Positions 17,830 to 26,216 of a DNA stretch of 36,791 nt are shown here, in pieces. Under the pieces are notes generated by a model. That model made no database searches, had not been told where the DNA came from, and saw only the letters and a program-made list of their open reading frames with translations. This DNA comes from an uncultured Arcanobacterium sp. (GTDB lineage Bacteria; Actinomycetota; Actinomycetes; Actinomycetales; Actinomycetaceae): assembly GCA_945874735.1 (NCBI GenBank), contig CAMCHI010000014.1, positions 1-36,791 on the forward strand, in the 5' to 3' direction. The first letter of the stretch is position 1; each line of letters begins with the position of its first letter. The position numbers and the translations under genes were made by a program.

Positions 17830-17919
17830 TCGACTTCCTTACGCCAGCATTACCTGGATCAGGTTCGAGGGTCTGCATCTTATGCACTCTCAGCAGCTAC
17901 TAGCTGCTCCCCTGTCGGT
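17830..17919 (-). ncRNA. TPP (THI-box) riboswitch
   Basis: Read on the minus strand, the conserved THI elements appear in order: CCGACAGGGG, the variable P3a stem GCAGCTAGTAGCTGC, CUGAGA (17893-17888), ACCC, GAACCUGAUC (17866-17857), GUAAUGCUGGCGUA (17853-17840) and GGAAG, closed by CGAC/GUCG as P1. A TATACT -10 box at 17933-17928 would start the transcript at about 17921. It controls thiB-thiP-thiQ. Confidence 0.96.
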
Positions 17920-17971
17920 ACATTTCTAGTATATAACGCAATCTACAAGAAACACCTAATCACTTAATGTT

Positions 17972-18214
17972 TTACTTTTGCTGATAAGAACGCTGCAAAC
18001 TACGCTTCACATATCCGGTAACTAACGCATTTATTCCTGCCATCACCGCAGCAAATAAGGTAATTTGAGCTAAAGAAAGATCGCCATCGCTTTCATCTCC
18101 GGTCGGTTTTGTCTTTCCTAAACCTTTTTCCCACACGGCACTAAACGCTTTTTGCGCTACCACTGCCGCTAATGCACTAGCTAAAACTGTAAATACTTTC
18201 CACAATAAGTTCAT
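17972..18214 (-). CDS. DUF4235 membrane protein
   Basis: An 80-aa protein with a membrane segment at the N-terminus (LWKVFTVLASALAAVVAQKAF), a short charged loop around TKPTGDESDGD, and a second membrane segment (ITLFAAVMAGINALVTGYV) ending in a basic tail. This pattern is the DUF4235 family common in actinobacteria; its function is unknown. GAGGTG stands before the ATG. It lies 79 bp after mrpG on the same strand, so it may be the last gene of the Mrp operon or have its own promoter. Confidence 0.8.
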   Translation of the reverse strand: MNLLWKVFTVLASALAAVVAQKAFSAVWEKGLGKTKPTGDESDGDLSLAQITLFAAVMAGINALVTGYVKRSLQRSYQQK

Positions 18215-18293
18215 GCTTCACCTCATTTTTAGTCCTGTTTTTAATTCTATAAAGTCATACCCTGGCCTGCACTCATATAAATTTAAGCAAATA

Positions 18294-18644
18294 TTATTTA
18301 CGTAAATCTTGCGCCAACTCATCTATTTCTAATTCAATACGCTGTACCCGCCCAGTGCGATAACCAGCTCGAGAAAGCATATGAGCAGCAATCGGAGAAG
18401 AAATAAGTTGGAATACTATCACTACCAACAAAGTCCAAGTCATCGCCGTTTCCCGCACCAACAAAATCACTCCCAATAAAAACATGATGAGAGAAAAAAC
18501 TTGCGGTTTAGTTGCCACATGTTGGCGCGATAATAAATCTGGATAACGCAAAATTCCAATAGCAGCAATCAGAATAAAAATAGTGCCCACACTCAAACAC
18601 ACTACGCCTGCAATATCAGTTATTAAATACCAGTTCATTCTCAA
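18294..18644 (-). CDS. mrpG: Na+/H+ antiporter subunit G
   Basis: A small 116-aa membrane subunit of the Mrp complex with three hydrophobic segments and the conserved stretch IAAIGILRYPDLLSRQH characteristic of MnhG/MrpG. It is needed for the function of the whole Mrp complex in the family. A short cytoplasmic tail (VQRIELEIDELAQDLRK) follows. It overlaps the mrpF stop by 4 bp (ATGA), so it is translationally coupled. An internal ATG two codons downstream is also possible. Confidence 0.93.
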   Translation of the reverse strand: MRMNWYLITDIAGVVCLSVGTIFILIAAIGILRYPDLLSRQHVATKPQVFSLIMFLLGVILLVRETAMTWTLLVVIVFQLISSPIAAHMLSRAGYRTGRVQRIELEIDELAQDLRK

Positions 18645-19066
18645 TTCACCGCCTCTTCATTAGCGTCATATTTGCGTTTATCATGTCGATCAGTTTCCAG
18701 CAAAGACTGTTGCATATTTTCGTGTATTAACGACACTCCTGCACGTTGCGCAATACGCGCCTGAGCAGCCTGCCGTAAATCTTTTTGCAAAGCGGGAGGA
18801 AGTGGCGGAGCAAAACGTGCCACCACCGTCGAACCTACAAACCCGATAATTGCCAACACCACAAACACCGGCAATAAATCTGAGCGTCTAGTTAGTGCTG
18901 CTAAAAGTGAAAAAGCCCCAATCACAATAGAGGTAATCATATCTACCCCCACCACTCTATCTAAAGTAGTAGGACCCAAAGCAATCCGATACACCACCAG
19001 CAAACCTGCCAGCAACAACAATCCACCTAAAATAAGCAATACATAATATAAAAGATCAGAATCCAT
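18641..19066 (-). CDS. mrpF: Na+/H+ antiporter subunit F
   Basis: A 141-aa membrane subunit of Mrp. Three hydrophobic segments and the family motif LDRVVGVDMITS are visible. The core is about 90 aa, typical for MrpF, and is followed by about 45 residues of charged tail (QARIAQRAG onward) that the family usually lacks. GGAG precedes the ATG. The start overlaps the end of mrpE by 11 bp. Confidence 0.93.
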   Translation of the reverse strand: MDSDLLYYVLLILGGLLLLAGLLVVYRIALGPTTLDRVVGVDMITSIVIGAFSLLAALTRRSDLLPVFVVLAIIGFVGSTVVARFAPPLPPALQKDLRQAAQARIAQRAGVSLIHENMQQSLLETDRHDKRKYDANEEAVN

Positions 19067-19883
19067 GGTCTAACTCCGCCCCATTGCTTGCTCTTTCTCC
19101 TTGTAAACGGTTGCCAGCGATACGTTCCATTGCTAAAGCTAAAGTAGACTGCGCCTCTGGCACTATCCATGCTTGCGAAGCAAAATCACTCACTTTATGT
19201 TTATCTAACAAAGAAACACGAAGCGCTGGTCGTTCCAACGACACAGCATTATGCGTTAAACCAGTAGTTTCTGGCGCATACGGGGTAGGTAAACGACCCG
19301 CTTTTTTGCTTGAACCTGGCACATAACCAGCAGCCAACAGTTCATCGTGCGAAGCAAAAGCACGCAAAATAAGTTCTTCTTGCGCTAATACACAGCGGTG
19401 CACTCCTGCTATTCCCCCTGCTAATCTCGTATCAAATACGTGCACATAAAGAGTGGCACTAGCTCTGTGTACATCTACCACTACCGAACCGGGCACTAGA
19501 CCAGTAATTCCTGCCGTCATTGCTAAATATACGTCTGAACGAGAACGTAAACGCACCCGAATAATCGCTCCTTTAGGGTGCTTACGCGACAAAATAAAGC
19601 GCGCTTGCATAAACGAAGCTCTAAATAAATCCCAAATAAAATGCAATACCAGCCATAACACTCCCAAAGGGCGAAAACGCCCGTCGAAAGGCATAAACGG
19701 GAAAGGAACCACGGTAGTGACTAATAAAGCAAGTAAAAAACCAGCCATAAAATTACCGGCAGACAATTCTCCCCATAGCATTACCCACACGATTGTAAGC
19801 CACACTAAACTCCCCATAGAAGCATGCGGGAATCTCCCTGGACGCCGAGTAGCCAAACGAATATCATGCCGTGATTTAGTCAT
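19056..19883 (-). CDS. mrpE: Na+/H+ antiporter subunit E
   Basis: A 275-aa Mrp subunit; the family usually has about 160-190 residues. The N-terminal part carries two hydrophobic segments and the conserved region around LVPGSVVVDV. From about residue 175 a hydrophilic extension of roughly 100 residues follows (VLAQEELILRAFASHDEL onward) that I cannot assign. The start overlaps mrpD by 8 bp; the ribosome binding site is weak (AAGAG), so it probably depends on translational coupling. Confidence 0.9.
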   Translation of the reverse strand: MTKSRHDIRLATRRPGRFPHASMGSLVWLTIVWVMLWGELSAGNFMAGFLLALLVTTVVPFPFMPFDGRFRPLGVLWLVLHFIWDLFRASFMQARFILSRKHPKGAIIRVRLRSRSDVYLAMTAGITGLVPGSVVVDVHRASATLYVHVFDTRLAGGIAGVHRCVLAQEELILRAFASHDELLAAGYVPGSSKKAGRLPTPYAPETTGLTHNAVSLERPALRVSLLDKHKVSDFASQAWIVPEAQSTLALAMERIAGNRLQGERASNGAELDHGF

Positions 19884-21432
19884 TGATTACTCTTTTCGCT
19901 CCAGGAGGCATATCGGAGGAAATACCACTACCTCGCCCGTCCTCTGGTAATACTGCCAGCACATATGGGCTACGCGCTTCTAATTCACGAGCTGCTTGCC
20001 GAGTAAAATCATTAATAGGGCCAGCAAATAGCGAAATAATTATCGTTACCAACACCAAAAAACCAGCAGAGAGTTGCATTCCTAACGGATTTTTTTTCAC
20101 TGGTAAAGGCTCTGGAGGTAACTGCCAAAACGCCATATTCCAAGCTCGAATTACCGCATATAAAGTAAGTAAGGAAGTAATCAAACCTGCAGCCAACAGC
20201 ACCCAATCTAAAGCATATCCACGATCGATAGTGGATTGCATTAACCCTGCTTTGCCGAAGAAACCGGAAAAAGCTGGAATACCTGCCAGATTAAGTGCCG
20301 GGATTAAATACAAGACCGCTATCACCGGCCCTGTCTTAATAATTGCCCCTAGTTTAGTAAGTGAAGTAGTGCCTCCATGTCGTTCCAATAGCCCAACTAC
20401 TAAAAATAGGGCAGTTTGTACCGTAATATGATGCACAGCGTAGTAAATGGTAGCGCCTAAGCCATTTATCTGCGATAAGGAAATTCCCCAAATCATATAA
20501 CCAATATGCGACACCAACGTAAAAGAAAGTAAACGTTTAATATCTTGCTGTGCCACTGCTCCTAAAATCCCCATAATCATAGTGGCAACTGCAAACACGC
20601 CAATTATGAGGTCTAAGCGGTTAGAGGGAAATAACAATACTTGGGTACGAATAATGGCATAAACCCCTACTTTGGTAAGCAAACCAGCAAACACTGCAGT
20701 AACAGGTGCGGGAGCTTTCGGATAAGAATCAGGTAGCCAAGCTGAGAGAGGGAAAACTGCTGCTTTAATTCCAAAACCAGCTAAAAGTAAAACTTGGATA
20801 GCTAAACCTACCCCTGCATCTACTTCCGGGAGGCGCAAAGCTAACTGGGCGAGATTTACCGTACCAGTGGCAGCATAAGTTAAAGCAATACCTATTAAGA
20901 ATACGAAAGACGACACTAGAGAAACCACCACATATACTGTGCCGGAACGAATCCTGTCGCGCGTACCGCCTAAAGTAATCAACACAAAAGATGCCATTAA
21001 AAGCATCTCAAATCCTACATAGATATTGAATAAGTCCCCAGAAAGAAAAGCATTAGAAACTCCCGCACTTAAAATTAAGAAAGCTGGGTGATATACCGCA
21101 ATCGGGGCTGCTTCGTCACCATCGGCTGCACCTTGAAAAAGCGAGTAAAGCAGCACTAACAAAGTAACGCTAACGGAAGTAAGTAGCATAATGGTAGATA
21201 GCCGGTCTGCCACTAAGGTAATACCTACTGGGGCTGCCCAGTTGCCAATATCTAATACTACTGGCCCAGATAAAGACATTCCCACTAAAACCACCGCTAC
21301 TGCCAGCACAATTGTGAGCACTCCAGCGGAAACAATGCCTTGTAAACGACGGATAGAGGAAAAAGCTAATGATAATCCTGCTCCTAAAAGTGGCAATGCC
21401 ACTGGAATAGTTACTAAAAAGTCCCAAGTCAT
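19876..21432 (-). CDS. mrpD: Na+/H+ antiporter subunit D
   Basis: A 518-aa polytopic protein of the NuoM/NuoN type. It is one of the two subunits thought to conduct cations and protons. Family features: long runs of hydrophobic helices, the segment LPDSYPKAPAPVTAVFAGLLTKVGVY with the buried lysine of the proton channel, and TLVSHIGYMIWG. It is preceded by a strong AGGAGG and overlaps the mrpC stop by 4 bp. Confidence 0.95.
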   Translation of the reverse strand: MTWDFLVTIPVALPLLGAGLSLAFSSIRRLQGIVSAGVLTIVLAVAVVLVGMSLSGPVVLDIGNWAAPVGITLVADRLSTIMLLTSVSVTLLVLLYSLFQGAADGDEAAPIAVYHPAFLILSAGVSNAFLSGDLFNIYVGFEMLLMASFVLITLGGTRDRIRSGTVYVVVSLVSSFVFLIGIALTYAATGTVNLAQLALRLPEVDAGVGLAIQVLLLAGFGIKAAVFPLSAWLPDSYPKAPAPVTAVFAGLLTKVGVYAIIRTQVLLFPSNRLDLIIGVFAVATMIMGILGAVAQQDIKRLLSFTLVSHIGYMIWGISLSQINGLGATIYYAVHHITVQTALFLVVGLLERHGGTTSLTKLGAIIKTGPVIAVLYLIPALNLAGIPAFSGFFGKAGLMQSTIDRGYALDWVLLAAGLITSLLTLYAVIRAWNMAFWQLPPEPLPVKKNPLGMQLSAGFLVLVTIIISLFAGPINDFTRQAARELEARSPYVLAVLPEDGRGSGISSDMPPGAKRVIND

Positions 21433-21986
21433 TGCCCACCTCCTGCTGATGTATCTTGCTTATTTTGCGGTGCTTCATCTGGTAAAACTCCAGCATGAGT
21501 TGCCACCCCTTGGGTAGCAACTATTTCACCAGAGTTATTAAGTAGTTCTTCATCAGTATCGTCATGCACAGCTAAAGATTCTGCTTCTACCGCTAAGTTG
21601 GTTTCTGCGCGGGTAGCTAATTTTTCTCGTTCGACACGACGAGAAATACGATGATCTTCTAAATCGTCTTGTACTTCATCGTTACCGTATAACTGCCAAG
21701 AACGGTAACCCATTGCTAATAAGAACGCAGTAGTAGATAAACCAATCACGATAGCAGTTAGCATCATAGCTTGAGCTAAGGGGTCGGACATCTCATGCGG
21801 AAGGGCACTCCCCACAATAGGCGGTGCCCCTGATTTGCCACCCGCCACTAAGAATAATACGTTCACGCCGTTGGTAAGATTAGCCAAGCCCAGAATAATA
21901 CGCGACAATGATCGCTCTAGGATTAGATACACTCCTACTGCGATTAAAACTCCACCTAATACTAATAAAGCTAAGGAAACTTGCAT
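21429..21986 (-). CDS. mrpC: Na+/H+ antiporter subunit C
   Basis: A 185-aa NuoK-like subunit. The first 115 residues form three membrane helices with the motif GLANLTNGVNVLFLVAGG and DPLAQAMMLTAIVIGLSTTAF, as in MnhC. The last 70 residues are an acidic, Ala- and Thr-rich cytoplasmic tail (DDLEDHRISRRVEREK onward) without a known domain. The start codon shares one base with the mrpAB stop (TAATG). Confidence 0.95.
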   Translation of the reverse strand: MQVSLALLVLGGVLIAVGVYLILERSLSRIILGLANLTNGVNVLFLVAGGKSGAPPIVGSALPHEMSDPLAQAMMLTAIVIGLSTTAFLLAMGYRSWQLYGNDEVQDDLEDHRISRRVEREKLATRAETNLAVEAESLAVHDDTDEELLNNSGEIVATQGVATHAGVLPDEAPQNKQDTSAGGGQ

Positions 21987-24900
21987 TAGTGTTTGTTCCT
22001 TTCTTTAGCATTAGTTTCAGCCAAGAATTTTTCTGCTAAATCCACAGAAGTTTCTGTAGCAATATCACGGATATGTCTATCTTTAGCATCTAAGGCTTCT
22101 TGATTTTCTCGGCGCGTATCTAGTTGCGGCACAATCTGCCATGTATCCGGGTTATCCACTCCGTCTAGCTCTCCATGTCGATCTATTTCTGCGCCTAAAG
22201 AACGCAAAATATCGAGCACTAACCCGATAACGATTAGATATACTCCTATATCAAACAGTAAAGCGGTAGCAATTTTTACTGGGCCAAATACCGGTAAAAA
22301 CAATTCAAATTTAGCGGTTTGTAAAGTAGTGCCCCCAAATAGCAGTGGAATTAAAGCCGCACTAGCTGCTAAAACTAGACCAGATCCTAATAAATGCCCG
22401 GGGTTTAAGGGGACGGTTGCCCCTAATTCATATCTTCCTCCAGCAAGGTAACGTAAAACTAGCGCTACTCCTGCCATGATGCCGCCTGCGAATCCTCCGC
22501 CAGGGAAATTGTGCCCAGCAAATAGGAAGTAAAGCGAAATTATCACCATCGTATGGAATACAAAACGAGTGCCTACTTCTAAAATTATGGAACGGTGTTC
22601 TATGCTCACCGTGTGGGAAGCTACTAACCAATTCCGATTAATGCTAGTTTTTTCTTCTCTTTCAGTAATTGTAGGGAATTGCTGGCGAATAAAAGTATTA
22701 CTAGGGACGGAGAGGTTGCGGAAACGGTCAATCCGTCCAGTTTTATTGCGGATAAATAGCAGGGAAGATACCCCAATAGCGGCAGCTACCACTACAGATA
22801 TTTCTCCAAAAGTATCCCACGCCCGAATATCTACTAAGGTAACATTAACAATATTGGCGCCATACCCGTAATAGTAGGCTTCATCGTGAAAAACGCTAGA
22901 AACTGGTACAGCCATGCGGGCAGCGGCTGCAAACCAAGTAATAATAGCAGCACAAGCCCCTACAATAATCGCCAATAGTATCCGCAACCAGCGGATTAAC
23001 TTAATGGGACGATTAGAAAAATAGGCAGGTAAACGACGTAATACCAACACAAATACTACGAGAGTCATGGTTTCTGCTAGCACTTGAGTTAAAGCCAAAT
23101 CGGGCGCACCATATAGCTCGTAGATTAAAGCTACACCATAACCAGATACCCCGATAAGCAATACGGCTTTTAGACGGTGACGCGCCCGCGCTCCCGCTAA
23201 AGCTGCTCCTATAATCAGAATTACTGCCGCTAATTGTCCTAAAGAATCATAAAGACGCACCGGGGTGAAAGTGTTGAGGTCACCTAGAATTAACGCCGTC
23301 ATGCCTGTGATAAGCGTGAAAGAAAAAATAATGGATAGATAAGCAGGTAATGAACCACGCTGAGTAAATCCAGTTACAGCGCCGGAAAGCTTATCTAAAC
23401 CTTGAATAATGTGCTGATAGATTGCGTCTGCTCGCCAAGGAAATTCTATTTTATCTGCTAAATAAGTGAGTGGAACACGGAAACAGAATAATAAAATTCC
23501 AGCACCTAAAATCAACAACGTGGCAAGGAAAGCCAGGGTAACTCCACTCCATAACGTTAAATGTCCCGCTAGTTCTCCTAAATTTAGAGCAGACGGAGTG
23601 AGTAAAAATTCTAGTTTTTGGTGCAGCAACCCTAAGATAAGCCCACTTAGAGAAAGTAATAAAATCGGGGCGAGCATTAAATAAGACTTTGGTTTAATAC
23701 TTAATGCACCGACTTTAGGTTTACGAGCAAAAGCTCCCCAATAGAAACGTATGGAATATGCAGTAGTAAAGATTGCTCCCACTATCACCGCTAATTTTAT
23801 AACTGCGGGAATATGTGCCATTTCTAGTAAGGCGTGCAAAGCTGCTTCTTTTGCTACATAGCCTACTAATGGGGGCAAGCCAATCATAGAAGCAGTGGCT
23901 AGAAATGCCGAAAACGCCAATAGTGGAAGTTGTCGCCCTAACCCAGATAGTTCTCGAATATCACGTGTGCCCGTAGCCCAATCAATATAACCCACGGTTA
24001 AAAAGAGGGCTGATTTGAATAAAGCGTGCGCACATAGCAAAGCTAAACCTGCCAGCATGGTTTCCGCAGTACCATAGCCTACCAACAGCATTAATAGCCC
24101 TAATTGCGATACCGTGCCGAAAGCTAAAATTAATTTTAGGTCTTTTTGCCGTAAAGCCCGATAGCCACCCAGCAACATAGTGCTTATGCCAAAAAATAAA
24201 ATTGCTTGTTGCCAGAGCATATAATCAGCAAAAGCTGGAGCGAAACGAGCCACTAAATAAATTCCCGCTTTCACCATTGCGGCAGCGTGCAAATATGCTG
24301 ATACCGGAGTGGGAGCAGCCATTGCCGCTGGTAGCCAGAAGTGAAAAGGAATCAGGGCAGATTTAGAAAATGCGCCTAATAAAATTAATACCACTGCCGT
24401 ATTTAGCACGCTTAGAGGAGTAGAGTTAGCCACGATAGGCGCTACTCCTAGTTGCCCAGATTGGGCAGCAGCAATTAACTCCGAAATACTATAAGAACCT
24501 CCAGGTATTTGCCCTAAAATAATTAGCCCTGCCAACATGGCTAAACCGCCAGTGGTGGTCACAATAATTGCTTGCAAAGCTGCCCGTCTAGCAGCGCTTT
24601 TTTCGTAACTATGCCCAATTAACAGGAAAGAAAATACGGTGGTCAGTTCCCAAAATAAATAGAGCGCTAAAGTGTTATCGGTAGTCACCAAACCCAGCAT
24701 TGCCGCGGAAAAAGATAGGAAAACTGCCGCGAATCGCCCTAGACCTTGAGCAGAAGCTGAAAAGTATCGCGCACAATAGCACAACACTAGCGTACCTACT
24801 CCGGTAACAATTAGACCCATTAACCAAGATAGGTAATCCAGCCGAAAAGAAAGTTCTAATCCTAAGGCAGGTGCCCAAGGAAAATTTTCGTAAGGAAATA

Positions 24901-25093
24901 TAGCAGAATATGTGCTTTCTGTGCCGTGAGATAAATAAGTGAAGTTTTGATAAATTCTAGGATATAGACTTACTAGGTAAACAAATGCTCCAGCTGGCAC
25001 TAAGGAAAGAATTAGAAACCCTAACCGCCCTATTTTTACTAAAACAGGCGCAATAAATGCAGCTATTAAGAATATAGATAGGAATGCCAGCAT
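21986..25093 (-). CDS. mrpA: Fused Na+/H+ antiporter subunits A and B
   Basis: A 1035-aa membrane protein, first gene of the Mrp operon. The N-terminal two thirds are NuoL-like ([41 protein letters not shown]-like channel segment), followed by the DUF4040-type region ([16 protein letters not shown]). The C-terminal part from about 800 is an MrpB domain ([27 protein letters not shown]) ending in a charged tail. A/B fusion is known in other actinobacterial Mrp loci. The frame runs to 25129; ATG 25093 has GGGAGA at 7 nt and directly starts the first helix, so it is chosen. The operon should extrude Na+ (possibly K+) in exchange for H+, helping pH and salt tolerance. The complex needs all subunits. 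Confidence 0.94.
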   Translation of the reverse strand: [1035 protein letters not shown]

Positions 25094-25251
25094 TAATTCT
25101 CCCTTTATTGGCGCAGAGCAGATTAACACCTCACGCAGAGCGTCTTTTTTATTTTACGGGAAAAGCCAATACTATCGCGAATATCTCCGCTAAGAACTAA
25201 ACCACTAACTGTTTTTCGCCCTAAACCATTTATTAAACCTCAATATAATAC

Positions 25252-25291
25252 ACCCAGACAGAGAAACTATTTACCACTTCTCTGTCTGGGT
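25252..25291 (-). terminator. Terminator downstream of dcd
   Basis: Perfect 14-bp arms (ACCCAGACAGAGAA and its complement) around a 12-nt loop, followed on the minus strand by GTATTATATT. It separates dcd from the Mrp operon, so the latter should start from a promoter between 25094 and 25251. The 3' leader between dcd and this hairpin contains a second hairpin, AACTATTT/AAATAGTT (25311-25330). Confidence 0.8.
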
Positions 25292-25375
25292 TTACTCCTA
25301 TAAAAATCGCAACTATTTCAGAAAATAGTTATCGCACCTGAAAACGGTAAGTAAAACTTGCTAACTATTCTTGTT

Positions 25376-25963
25376 TTATAGTTCACGGCTAGTGTCTACA
25401 CGATGAAAATTCAGGTGCGAACGCGAAGCAGTTGGCCCGCGCTGTCCTTGATAACGTGAATGAGTAGCCCCCTGCCCATAAGGACGCTCCGAAGCAGAAG
25501 AAAGCTGGAAGAAGCATAACTGCCCAACTTTCATACCCGGATAAAGTTTAATAGGCATAGTAGCGGTGTTGGATAACTCTAAAGTGACGTGCCCAGAAAA
25601 TCCAGGGTCAATAAAACCAGCAGTGGAATGAGTTAATAATCCCAGACGTCCCAAAGAGGATTTTCCTTCTAAACGTGCTGCCACATCATCTGCTAAAGTA
25701 ACCTGCTCAAAAGTAGAGCCCAACACGAACTCTCCTGGGTGTAAAATAAATGCCTCATCTGCAGCTATTTCCACTAGAGAAGTTAAATCGCTTTGATCGC
25801 TGGCTGGATCAATCACATCGTAGCGATGATTATTAAACAAACGGAAATAGCGATCTAAATGCACATCTACTGATGAAGGCTGAACCATCTGCGGATCCCA
25901 AGGATCTAACTCGATTCGACCTGCAGCTACTAAACTTAAAATATCACGATCTGAAAGTAACAC
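25376..25963 (-). CDS. dcd: dCTP deaminase, probably the dUMP-forming (bifunctional) type
   Basis: It converts dCTP to dUTP, and in the bifunctional form on to dUMP, to supply dTMP synthesis. The 195-aa protein has the family core [32 protein letters not shown] (catalytic Glu in TLELSN) and [14 protein letters not shown]. The TAGFIDPGF pattern is as in Mycobacterium and Methanocaldococcus dUMP-forming enzymes, not the TAHRIDPGW of E. coli Dcd. The start is GTG 25963 without a visible ribosome binding site, perhaps leaderless. It is divergent from the CTP synthase gene (253 bp apart), so two pyrimidine nucleotide enzymes flank one promoter region. Confidence 0.93.
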   Translation of the reverse strand: MLLSDRDILSLVAAGRIELDPWDPQMVQPSSVDVHLDRYFRLFNNHRYDVIDPASDQSDLTSLVEIAADEAFILHPGEFVLGSTFEQVTLADDVAARLEGKSSLGRLGLLTHSTAGFIDPGFSGHVTLELSNTATMPIKLYPGMKVGQLCFFQLSSASERPYGQGATHSRYQGQRGPTASRSHLNFHRVDTSREL

Positions 25964-26216
25964 AGTTAAATAATTACATGAATTGCCCTCAAATCGCTAT
26001 AGCTATTAGCTAAATTCCGAAAAGTTTTCCAAACTTACCAATATTTTGCCGTTCATTACAGCGTGTACTTTATATAGCGATAAATAACTTACAAAATCTC
26101 CACAAGCTCCCAAAATACCCGTATATTAAAAAGAGGAAAATGCAGAGGGCACAGCAAAGCTCTCTACCATAAAACCATGAACTAAAAATCAGATAGGTAG
26201 ATTAGCGGGGTGGCAC

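Noticed and set aside
19453-20431. Plus-strand frames of 165 and 182 codons
   Set aside because: They are shadows of mrpE and mrpD, which have clear family motifs.
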